Positions 36,531 to 46,988 of a stretch of DNA of 64,000 nucleotides are shown here, one piece after another. The notes beneath the pieces were generated by a model. That model had not been told where the DNA came from. It made no database searches and was given only the letters and a program-made list of their open reading frames with translations. The translations under genes were made by a program, and so were the position numbers. Numbering within the stretch: the stretch's first letter is position 1; the number at the start of each line of letters is the position of its first letter. This DNA is from Myxococcales bacterium (GTDB lineage: Bacteria > Myxococcota_A > Polyangia > Polyangiales > Ga0077539). The stretch lies in NCBI GenBank assembly GCA_016792845.1, contig JAEUKH010000016.1:78997-142996 (forward strand), given 5' to 3'.

Positions 36531-39134
36531 GTGGCCACCGTGGATCCTGCCAAAGAGAGCACCCTCGCGTCAGTCTTTCAGTTTCCCCAGATTCGCAGCC
36601 AGGTGGCCGCGATCCCTCTGGGGGTGCTCGTGATCGTGACGCCCCTCCTGCTCGGCGGCGCCCCCGCGTGGAGCGTGCCCCTCTCGGCCCTGCTCGCCGC
36701 GGCGGCCTTCGCCATGGCGGGGCTCGACCCTTCCTCGCTGCGTCGCGACCGCGTGCTGCGCGCCTGGCTGGCCCTCGTCGCGGTGATGGCCCTCCAGCTC
36801 GTGCCGCTCCCGCCTGCGCTCTTGGGGCTCCTCGACGCGGTCTCGGCCGAGGCCTCGGCGCACGCCCTCGACCCCTGGCGCATCGACCGAAGCGGCGCCT
36901 GGCGCGCGCTCCACCACGACCCGGGCACGGGCCTGAGCGACCTCGTGTACCTCCTGGGCCTCGGGGCGGCGTATCTCGCGACCCGGCGTGTGGCCTCGCG
37001 CGAGGGGCTCGACCGGGTGCTCGACGCCGCGGCGGCCTCGATGCTGCTCGTGGCCTTCCTCGCGGCGGCGCATTTTCTCACCGGGCAAGACCACGTCTAC
37101 GGCTTGTATCGCCCGCGTGTGGCCTCGCCGCCGATCTTGTCGCCGCTCTTGAACCCCAACCACCTCGCGGCCTTCACCGGGGCCGGGGCCATCGTGTGGC
37201 TCGGTAGGGCGCTCTCGACCGAGAACACCGCGCACAAGCTCCTGCGCGGGGTCGCCGCGGCGCTCTGCGGCGCCGTCTGCGCGCTGACGCTCTCGCGCGG
37301 GGGCGTCGCCTCTGCGGTGGGCGGCGTGCTGGTCTTTCTCGGCATGAACGCCCGAAACGAAGGCACCCTGCGCGAGCCGCGCATCAACCGCAGGCTCACC
37401 GTGCAGAGCCTCGGGGGCATCGTCGCGGGGCTCTGCGTGGTGGGCGCCGGGTGGTGGGTCGCGTCGACCTCGCTCGCGCGCGAGTACGCCCAAGGTGACG
37501 TCAGCAAGTTCGAGAACGTTCGGCGCGCCCTCGGGCTCCTGCGCGGGCACGCGCTCCTCGGCCTCGGCTCGGGGGCGATGCCCGTGGCCGCGGCGGCGAG
37601 CGGGCGGCTCAACCCGGAGTACACCTTCCTCAGGGTCGAGTCGCTGCCGGTTGACCTCCTGGTGGCCTTCGGGGTGCCCGCGACGGCCTTCGCGCTCTAT
37701 CAGCTCGGCCGCGCGTTGAAGCATTGGTTCCCGCCCGGGGCGGCGCCGCCGGTGTCGATGGCGGTGTGGGCCGCGCTGCTCTCGCTGGTGGTGCACGATC
37801 TGGCCGATTTTTCGCTCTTTCTCGGCGCCAACGGCTACCTCGCGGCGGTGCTCGCGGGGCTCGCCGCGGGTTGGGCCTCGCGCAGCTGGAAGCGGCCCCT
37901 CCCGCGTAACTCCGCCCGACGCGAGGCGCCCCTCGCGCTCGCGCTGGTGGTCCTCGCGCTCGGCATCGTGGCCCGCAACGCGACCCTCGAGAGCGACCGC
38001 GACCGCGTCGACGCCGCGATCCGTACGACCCCCGGCTTCTTTCGCACCGACGAGGCGAGGCGCGTCGCCGAGCGCCACCCCTTCGACCCCTACCTCCGGC
38101 TCTCGCTCGGCGCCAACGCGGCCGCCGAGGGCGACGCCGCGGCGCTGCGCTTCGTCTCCGCCGCCATGCGCCTCGCGCCCACCTGGGCCCAACCGCACCT
38201 CCTCCTCGCGCGGGTCTTTGCGGCCAACGGGCGCCGCAGCCAGAGCCTCGTCGAGCTGGCCGAGGCCCTCCGCCGGAGCGCCACCCTCAGCCGCCCCGCC
38301 GCGCGCCTCGTCCTCACGCTGAACCCTTACCCCAGCGTCGAGCAGCTCGACCGCGTCGCCCCGCCGGGCCCCGCGGGGCTCGAGTTCTTGGAGAACGTCG
38401 CCGAGGGCTCGCGGGTCGCCGCGTTTACCGAAGCGCTTGATGAAGTGATGCTGCGCCGCTGGCCCGACAACGGCCTCGCCCTCGTGCGCCGCGCCCAAGC
38501 GCGCCTCGCCGCCAATGACCCCGTCGGCGCCTCGGGCTACTGCGACCGGCTCTTGCGCGTGGCCCCGCGGCACGCCGAAGGCCCCCGGTGCCGCGCCGCC
38601 GTGGCCGAAGCCCGCGACGACCTCGACGGCGCCCTCACGGTGCTCGGTGACGCCCTCGCGCGGGTCGACGACCGTTACCCCCTCCTCGCGATGCGGGCCC
38701 GAATCTACGCCCGTCGCCGCGACCCCGCGTCGATGCGCCGGGAGACCGCGGCGATGCTCGAAGCCGCGGGCAGCGACCTCACGCGCCTCATCGAAGCGCA
38801 CGGGCTCCGGGGGCAGCTCGAAGAGTCGGTGGGCAACCTCCGGGGGGCCTACGATGCGTACGAGCGGGCCCACGCGCTGGCCGTCCCAGATCAGCCGTTT
38901 CTTCTGCAAATTGCTTCACTTGCGGCGCGGCTTCGAGACCGCCCCGCCCTCGAACAGGCCTGCGCGGTCTTGATGGAGCGCAGCCCCCCAGACCCGAGCG
39001 CGCTGCGGCTCTGCGTGCGCGACCCCGACGCGGGGGTGTACCGCAGCGTCGCGGCGCCGAGCGTCGATGCCGCGGTGACGCCGGGCGACGACGCGGGCGA
39101 GGGGGCCATGCCGGCGCTCGGGGCCGGGCGATGA
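36531..39134 (+). CDS. O-antigen ligase/Wzy-like polymerase with C-terminal TPR-like domain
   Basis: An 867-residue protein starting at GTG 36531 (GTG 36540 possible). About twelve hydrophobic helices fill residues 25-460. The Wzy_C region shows SPLLNPNHLAAF, the long periplasmic segment, TLSRGGVAS and LGLGSGAMPV. About 400 C-terminal residues are Ala/Arg-rich helices resembling TPRs (CDRLLRVAPRHAEGP, ALTVLGDALARVDDRYPLLAM). It probably polymerises or ligates repeat units on the periplasmic side. The large helical tail, common in myxobacterial homologues, may bind partners or control chain length. It stands 93 bases before the tyrosine-kinase gene. Confidence 0.88.
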   Translation: MATVDPAKESTLASVFQFPQIRSQVAAIPLGVLVIVTPLLLGGAPAWSVPLSALLAAAAFAMAGLDPSSLRRDRVLRAWLALVAVMALQLVPLPPALLGLLDAVSAEASAHALDPWRIDRSGAWRALHHDPGTGLSDLVYLLGLGAAYLATRRVASREGLDRVLDAAAASMLLVAFLAAAHFLTGQDHVYGLYRPRVASPPILSPLLNPNHLAAFTGAGAIVWLGRALSTENTAHKLLRGVAAALCGAVCALTLSRGGVASAVGGVLVFLGMNARNEGTLREPRINRRLTVQSLGGIVAGLCVVGAGWWVASTSLAREYAQGDVSKFENVRRALGLLRGHALLGLGSGAMPVAAAASGRLNPEYTFLRVESLPVDLLVAFGVPATAFALYQLGRALKHWFPPGAAPPVSMAVWAALLSLVVHDLADFSLFLGANGYLAAVLAGLAAGWASRSWKRPLPRNSARREAPLALALVVLALGIVARNATLESDRDRVDAAIRTTPGFFRTDEARRVAERHPFDPYLRLSLGANAAAEGDAAALRFVSAAMRLAPTWAQPHLLLARVFAANGRRSQSLVELAEALRRSATLSRPAARLVLTLNPYPSVEQLDRVAPPGPAGLEFLENVAEGSRVAAFTEALDEVMLRRWPDNGLALVRRAQARLAANDPVGASGYCDRLLRVAPRHAEGPRCRAAVAEARDDLDGALTVLGDALARVDDRYPLLAMRARIYARRRDPASMRRETAAMLEAAGSDLTRLIEAHGLRGQLEESVGNLRGAYDAYERAHALAVPDQPFLLQIASLAARLRDRPALEQACAVLMERSPPDPSALRLCVRDPDAGVYRSVAAPSVDAAVTPGDDAGEGAMPALGAGR

Positions 39135-39227
39135 ACACCCCGAGGTGGCCTCGCAACGGAGCCGTCGCTGCGCCACGCTGCGGGCGCGTTGTTCGAGATC
39201 GGCAATCTGGTAGAAGGCCCTCACACG

Positions 39228-41552
39228 ATGTCTAGCGCCCAGGTAGAGAATGCAGCGGCACCGAAGGTTCGCCCCGAACTGCCGGTGGCGCAGGCCGAGG
39301 TCCAGCCCTCGGTGATCGACCAGCTGAAGGTGCTGTGGAAGCACCGGTGGATCATCCTCGCCGGGGTCGCCGTGGCGCTCTGTGTCGACGCGCTCTGGGT
39401 GCTGCGGCAGCCGAAGATCTACGCGGCCACCACGGTGGTTCAGTTCGAGCCGAACCCTCCGCGGCCCCTCGGGCGCCAGGTCGAAGAGCTCGACAGCTCG
39501 GGCCTCGGCTCGTACTGGAACATGCGCGAGTACTACGAGACCCAGTACCGCGTGGCCCGCAGCCGCGGCGTGGCCGAAGGCGTGGTGCGTCGCCTCGGGC
39601 TCCAGCACGACCCCGACTTCATGAACGTGCCGCGCGAGCGTCGCCAAGGCTGGCGCTCGACCTCCATCGCCGAGGCGGCCAACGCCCTCATCGGTCGGGT
39701 GCGGGTCGAGCCCGTCAAAGAGTCGCGGCTGATGAACGTGATCGTCGAAGACCGCTCGCCGCGCCGCGCCCAGCTCCTCGCGAACACCCTCGCGGATGTG
39801 TACATCCAGCGAAACCTCGACCACCGCCTCGGCGCCACCCGCGACGCGGTGCGCTGGCTGTCGAACCAGCTCGACGACCTCCGCGACAACCTCTCGCGCA
39901 GCGAAGACGCGCTTCAGTCGTTTCGCCGCGAGCACAACATCGTCTCTGAGAATTTCGCCGATCACCGCAACATCCTCGGCAACCGCATCGCCCGGCTCTC
40001 AGACGCCCTCACCGAGTCGCAGACCCGCCGCTTCGGGCTCGCCGCCAGGGTGGCCGAGATTCAACGCGCCGAGCGCGACGTGAGCCGCCTCCTCGACGAC
40101 GCCGGGGCGGGGGCCGACCTCGGCGCGGGCACCGACGAACGGGCGCGCTGGCATCGCCAGGTGAGCGAGGCCATGAGCCGGTTGACGGCCCCAGAGTTCC
40201 TCTCGTCGGGGGTGCTGTCGACGCTCCGCACCCAGTTCGAGAGCGCCCAACGCGACGAGGCCGCGCTCGAACCGCGGTACCTCCCGCGCGCCCTCGAGCT
40301 CCGCGCCGCGCGGGCCCGCACCAACAACGTCGCGCTGATGTTTCGCGCCGAAGTGCGCAACATCGCCGGCGCCGCCGAGGCCGAGCTCCGCTCGGTGACG
40401 CGGAGCGAGTCGAACGTGCGGAGCGAGCTCAACATGGCCCAACGCCAGGCCGTCGAGCTCAACCAGCAAGAGATGATCTACGCGCGGCTCGCCCGAGAGC
40501 GCGAGAACCACGCGAAGCTCTACGGCATCGTGCTCGAGCGCGCCACCGAGGGCAACCTCATGCGCGACCTCCAGGTCAACAACATGAGCGTGCTCGACTA
40601 CGCGCTCTTGCCGGTGCTGCCGATCAAGCCGCGGGTGGCGGTGAGCCTCGGCGTGGGCGCCGTCGCGGGGCTTGTGCTCGGGGTGCTCGCCGCGCTCCTC
40701 GCGGTGCAGGCCGATCGCACGGTGCGCTCGCGGCAAGACATCGAAGAGATCTTGCACGCGACCTGCCTCGGGTACTTGCCCGCGGTGAGCGGCCGCGGCA
40801 TGCGAAACCAGTACAAATACCAGTACGGCGACACGCCGCAGAACATGAGCCCCATCGAGAACGTCGACCTCGTGGTGCACTCGCACCCCTCGTCGATGGT
40901 GGCCGAGATGGCCCGCGGCATTCGCACGAACCTCCTCTTCAGCGCGCCCGACAAGCCCTTCCAGACCATCATGGTGTCGAGCGCCTCGCCCCGCGAGGGC
41001 AAGACCTTCACCGCGGTGACCCTGGCCATCACCCTCGCGCAATCGGGCAAGCGCACCGTGCTCATCGACGCCGACCTCCGGCGCCCCCGGGTGCACCGCG
41101 TGTTCGGCGAGCGCCCGCCGGTGGGCCTCACGAGCGTGCTCATCGGCGAGGCCAGCCTCGACGAGGCCACGATGGACCTCGAAGTGCCCAACCTCCAGGT
41201 CTTGCCTTGCGGGCCGCTCCCGCCGAACCCGGCCGAGCTCCTTCACTCGCAGAAGTTCCTCGATCTGCTGGCGCTCCTGCGCGAGAAGTACGACCGCATC
41301 GTGATCGACAGCCCGCCCATCAACGCCGTCACCGACGGCCTGGTGCTCGGGCCGCAGACCGACGGGGTGGTGCTGGTGCTGCGGGCGCGGCAGACGCGGC
41401 GCGACCACGCCGCCGATGTGCTCAGGCAGTTTCGCTCCCTCGGCACCCGGGTCATCGGCTGCGTGCTGAACTCGGTCGACATGCGCGACGAGGGCCCGTC
41501 GTACTATTACGGCAAGTACGACTACTCGCCGCGCGGCGACAACGCGGCCTGA
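39228..41552 (+). CDS. Wzc-type polysaccharide co-polymerase and tyrosine autokinase
   Basis: A 774-residue protein from ATG 39228. An N-terminal Wzz domain with one helix near residues 37-58, a long periplasmic coiled-coil region, and a second helix at about 465-490 precede the cytoplasmic BY-kinase. Walker A SSASPREGKTFTA is at about 584, Walker A' VLIDADLRRPR at about 611 and Walker B IVIDSPP at about 691. The C-terminus carries a tyrosine cluster (SYYYGKYDY, about 758-766) for autophosphorylation. It controls chain length and export of the glycan together with the Wzy-like polymerase just upstream. Confidence 0.95.
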   Translation: MSSAQVENAAAPKVRPELPVAQAEVQPSVIDQLKVLWKHRWIILAGVAVALCVDALWVLRQPKIYAATTVVQFEPNPPRPLGRQVEELDSSGLGSYWNMREYYETQYRVARSRGVAEGVVRRLGLQHDPDFMNVPRERRQGWRSTSIAEAANALIGRVRVEPVKESRLMNVIVEDRSPRRAQLLANTLADVYIQRNLDHRLGATRDAVRWLSNQLDDLRDNLSRSEDALQSFRREHNIVSENFADHRNILGNRIARLSDALTESQTRRFGLAARVAEIQRAERDVSRLLDDAGAGADLGAGTDERARWHRQVSEAMSRLTAPEFLSSGVLSTLRTQFESAQRDEAALEPRYLPRALELRAARARTNNVALMFRAEVRNIAGAAEAELRSVTRSESNVRSELNMAQRQAVELNQQEMIYARLARERENHAKLYGIVLERATEGNLMRDLQVNNMSVLDYALLPVLPIKPRVAVSLGVGAVAGLVLGVLAALLAVQADRTVRSRQDIEEILHATCLGYLPAVSGRGMRNQYKYQYGDTPQNMSPIENVDLVVHSHPSSMVAEMARGIRTNLLFSAPDKPFQTIMVSSASPREGKTFTAVTLAITLAQSGKRTVLIDADLRRPRVHRVFGERPPVGLTSVLIGEASLDEATMDLEVPNLQVLPCGPLPPNPAELLHSQKFLDLLALLREKYDRIVIDSPPINAVTDGLVLGPQTDGVVLVLRARQTRRDHAADVLRQFRSLGTRVIGCVLNSVDMRDEGPSYYYGKYDYSPRGDNAA

Positions 41553-41559
41553 GACGCGC

Positions 41560-41582
41560 TCGGCCACTTGGCCCGTGGCCGA
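41560..41582. terminator. Hairpin after the tyrosine-kinase gene
   Basis: TCGGCCAC and GTGGCCGA form a perfect 8-bp stem around a 7-base loop, beginning eight bases after the stop codon. No U tract follows. It may separate the glycan operon from the KamA-like gene, which starts at 41606. Confidence 0.45.
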
Positions 41583-41605
41583 AGTTCGGGTAATGCCGCG
41601 CGTCG

Positions 41606-42727
41606 ATGAATGCTCAGACGACGCGGCTGGCGGTGCTCTCGCACGACCCGATGAAGAAGCCGGGTTGGCGCGACGAGGCGCGGCGCGCGGTCACCTCGCT
41701 CGAAGGCCTCGAACGCGCCCTCGCGCTCACCGACAACGAACGCGCCGGGGTCGTACGCGCGCTGGCTCAGGGCCTGCCCATGAGCATCACGCCGTACTAC
41801 CTCTCGCTCTGCGACAAGCACGACCCCGCGTGCCCCATCAGGCTCCAGTGCGTGCCCCAAGGGCTCGAATCGGTCGAGGTCCCGGGTGACCTCCGCGACC
41901 CCCTCGGCGAAGAGGCCCACGAGGTCGCGCCGAACCTCGTGCAGCGCTACCCCGACCGGGTGCTCCTGCTCGCCACCGACCGATGCTCGGTGTACTGCCG
42001 ATTCTGCACCCGCGCGCGCATGGTGGGCCAAGACGGCGGCGCCCGCAGCGACGAGAAGCTCCGCCCCGCCCTCGAATGGATCGCCGCCCACCCCGAGGTG
42101 CGCGACGTCATCGTCTCGGGGGGCGACCCGCTGGTGATGAAGACCGAGCGGCTCGAACGTATCTTGTCGAAAGTACGAGAGATTCAGCACGTTGACACCA
42201 TCCGTCTGGCCACCCGCGCGCCGGTGGTGCTGCCCTCGCGCATCACGCCGGGGCTCTGCCGCATGCTGCGGCGTCACGGGCCGATCTGGGTCATGACCCA
42301 CTTCAACCACCCGCGCGAGCTCACCGCCGAGTCGCTCAAGGCCCTCGGGCGCCTGGTCGACCACGGCATGCCGGTGATGAACCAGACCGTGCTCTTGCGC
42401 GGGGTGAACGACCGCGCCGAGACCCTCGAAGCGCTCTTCCGCGGCCTCGTGCGCGCCCGTGTCAGGCCGTACTACCTCCTCCAGACTGACCCGATCCGGG
42501 GCACCGGGCACCTGCGGACGCCCCTCGCGCGGGGCATCGAGATCATGGAGCGGCTGCAAGGCAGGCTCTCGGGCATCGCGCTGCCGAAGTTCATCGTCGA
42601 CACCCCCGACGGGCGCGGCAAGGTGCCGGTGGGGCCCAACTACGTGCTCTCGCACGCGCCGGGGGTCACCACGCTGCGCACCTTCCGCAACGAGGTCGTC
42701 GACTACATCGACCCGCCCGGCGTCTGA
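41606..42727 (+). CDS. KamA-family radical SAM protein
   Basis: A 373-residue radical SAM enzyme with the cluster motif C127-x3-C131-x2-C134 (CSVYCRFC), the partial barrel (VIVSGGDPLVMKTERLERIL, IRLATRAPVVLPSRIT) and the lysine region for PLP (PKFIVDTPDGRGKVPVGPNYV). This is the lysine 2,3-aminomutase family, which includes EpmB that acts on elongation factor P. Substrate choice cannot be read here and no EF-P gene is nearby. It is convergent with the SirB1-like gene, 11 bases apart. It may be unrelated to the glycan genes despite its position. Confidence 0.92.
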   Translation: MNAQTTRLAVLSHDPMKKPGWRDEARRAVTSLEGLERALALTDNERAGVVRALAQGLPMSITPYYLSLCDKHDPACPIRLQCVPQGLESVEVPGDLRDPLGEEAHEVAPNLVQRYPDRVLLLATDRCSVYCRFCTRARMVGQDGGARSDEKLRPALEWIAAHPEVRDVIVSGGDPLVMKTERLERILSKVREIQHVDTIRLATRAPVVLPSRITPGLCRMLRRHGPIWVMTHFNHPRELTAESLKALGRLVDHGMPVMNQTVLLRGVNDRAETLEALFRGLVRARVRPYYLLQTDPIRGTGHLRTPLARGIEIMERLQGRLSGIALPKFIVDTPDGRGKVPVGPNYVLSHAPGVTTLRTFRNEVVDYIDPPGV

Positions 42728-42738
42728 ACGGCGGGCCC

Positions 42739-43572
42739 TTACTGGAGGGTGCGCGGCGAGCCCGCGCGGGCCTTGGCGAGGGCCTCGCGCACGGCGTCGG
42801 CGTCGCGCGCCGCGGGGCGACCGTCGAGGTACCGCGAGAGGTCTTCTGCGGCCGCCGCGTGGGCGCCCAAGGCCAGCGCGTGGAGCCCGCGATCGCGCAC
42901 GAAATCGAGGGCGCCTGCGAGGTCGGCGAGGCGGTCGGCGATGAGCATCCCGCGGCCGTGGTCGCCCATCTGGTCGTAGATGCGCGCGAGGTTCCTGAGC
43001 ATCCGGATGACCGTGAGCCGCGCGCCCACCGCGGTGAGGTGCTCCTCGCGGAGCGAGGCCTTGGGCCCCACCATGCGCTCGGTGAGGCGCTCTAGCTGAA
43101 AGCGGTCGAGCACCCGGGCGCCGAAGAAGGGGTCTACAAAGACGCCGTCGCGGCCGCCCATCCGCACGAGAAAATGCCCCGGGAAGCCGATGCCCTCTGC
43201 CTCGACCCCGGCCCGCCGCGCGAGGCTCATCACCAAGACCGCGAGGGTGATCGGGATGCCCCGCCGACGCGCCATCACCTGGTCGAGGAAGCTGTTCCGC
43301 GGGTCGTAATAGCTCTCTTCGTCGCCCTGAAAACCGAGCTCGTCGTAGAGGTAGGTGCCCACCGCCGCGGCCAGGTCTGCGGGGCGCGACAGGCCCGCCA
43401 CGCGCTCGGCCAACACGCCCCCCCAGTCGTCGAGGGTCGCCATCACCTCGGCGGTGTCGAGGCCGGGCTGAAACTCATGCGACAGCGCGAGAGCGGCCAC
43501 ATCGAGCGGCGGCTCGGGGCACGCCGCAAAGAGCGACACGAGGTCGAGGTGGGCGAGGGGCTGCCGGGTCAT
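42739..43572 (-). CDS. SirB1-like transglutaminase-fold protein
   Basis: A 277-residue protein from ATG 43572. The core matches the SirB1/transglutaminase-like_2 family: DPRNSFLDQVMARRRGIPITLAVLV and GVEAEGIGFPGHFLVR. A TPR-like helical region lies near the C-terminus (RMLRNLARIYDQMGDHGRGM). The usual catalytic Cys is not visible in the ITLA strand, so the fold is probably non-enzymatic. The biological role is unknown. ATG overlaps the upstream lipoprotein stop by four bases. Confidence 0.85.
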   Translation of the reverse strand: MTRQPLAHLDLVSLFAACPEPPLDVAALALSHEFQPGLDTAEVMATLDDWGGVLAERVAGLSRPADLAAAVGTYLYDELGFQGDEESYYDPRNSFLDQVMARRRGIPITLAVLVMSLARRAGVEAEGIGFPGHFLVRMGGRDGVFVDPFFGARVLDRFQLERLTERMVGPKASLREEHLTAVGARLTVIRMLRNLARIYDQMGDHGRGMLIADRLADLAGALDFVRDRGLHALALGAHAAAAEDLSRYLDGRPAARDADAVREALAKARAGSPRTLQ

Positions 43573-44261
43573 GAGCCCACGCGCAGCGAGCCCAAGAGCT
43601 CATCGAAGCCGCGCCGCGCACCCTCGACGGTGCCCTGCGGGCCGGTCATCTTGAAGAACCAGAGCCCCTCGGCGGCCTCGACGATGGCCCCGAGCAGCAT
43701 CTGGTTGTCTTGCGGCGCCTGCGGCGCGCCCATCATGCCGCCGCCCGCGAAGCGGCCCGTGACCCAGGTGACGTGCACGGTCATGCCGTTCACCGTGCGG
43801 CGCTCGCGGTGCGCCGCGTCGCCGGCCGGGCGCCCGTCGGGCTGCTGAAATTGCCCCCACCAGCGCTGGAGGTTGTCGTCGACGCCGCCGCCCATGCCGC
43901 GACCGAAATAGAACACCGTCATGAGGGCCTCGCCGGCGCCGCCGGGCACGCCGTACTGCGCCACGCGCATCGACGACGACGGGGCCTGACGCTGCCAGCC
44001 CGCCGGGTCGCTCCACCGCAGCGAGCCTTGCTCTGAGGGCGCCACCGCGGCGCCCTGAAGCCCCGGAACGCCCGTCGCCTGCCCGTGCGCGCCGCCCCCC
44101 TGCGCGATCGCGGGGTGACCCGCAGGCAGCGCCCCCGCAGGCCCCGACGCCGCGTTGGGCGCTCGCTCGGGCGCGGGCGCCGTCGCCGTCGCCGGAGGCT
44201 CAGGCGCCGCGTTCTTACAGGCCACACACAAGATCAAACCCAGCAGAAGCTTCGCGCCCAT
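43569..44261 (-). CDS. Uncharacterised secreted protein, probable lipoprotein
   Basis: A 230-residue protein from ATG 44261. The first 15 residues (MGAKLLLGLILCVAC) form a short signal with Cys15 as a possible lipidation site, although the residue at -3 is also Cys, which is unusual. A low-complexity Ala/Pro/Gly linker follows, then about 140 residues of a beta-rich domain (RWSDPAGWQRQAPSSSMRVA, MTVFYFGRG, MLLGAIVEAAEGLWFFKMTG). I recognise no named family; similar domains occur in secreted proteins of related bacteria. The start overlaps nothing, and the gene is divergent from leuS. Confidence 0.7.
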   Translation of the reverse strand: MGAKLLLGLILCVACKNAAPEPPATATAPAPERAPNAASGPAGALPAGHPAIAQGGGAHGQATGVPGLQGAAVAPSEQGSLRWSDPAGWQRQAPSSSMRVAQYGVPGGAGEALMTVFYFGRGMGGGVDDNLQRWWGQFQQPDGRPAGDAAHRERRTVNGMTVHVTWVTGRFAGGGMMGAPQAPQDNQMLLGAIVEAAEGLWFFKMTGPQGTVEGARRGFDELLGSLRVGS

Positions 44262-44390
44262 AGTCGGTGGGCGGCGACTATGCCGTCGCAGCGGCCCGTC
44301 GACAATGGCCGAGCGCACCGACGGGGGCGCCGCGAGGGCGCACTCGGGCCTTGCAGTTGGGGCGTCGCGGCGATAGGCCCTCAAGCCGTT

Positions 44391-46928
<2,538 letters not shown>

Positions 46929-46988
46929 CGGCCTCGGCGCACCCGCAGCGCGGTTTCGCGCACTCTGCTACCCTCGTCGCGGGTGCCC

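Noticed and set aside
41560..41582. Small RNA gene between the kinase and KamA genes
   Set aside because: The hairpin is short and the gap is only 53 bases; a terminator or mRNA-end structure is simpler.
44085..44390. An extended N-terminus for LeuRS
   Set aside because: The extra 102 residues are Arg-rich and overlap the divergent lipoprotein gene. LeuRS family proteins begin at the YRPTEIEPRW region.
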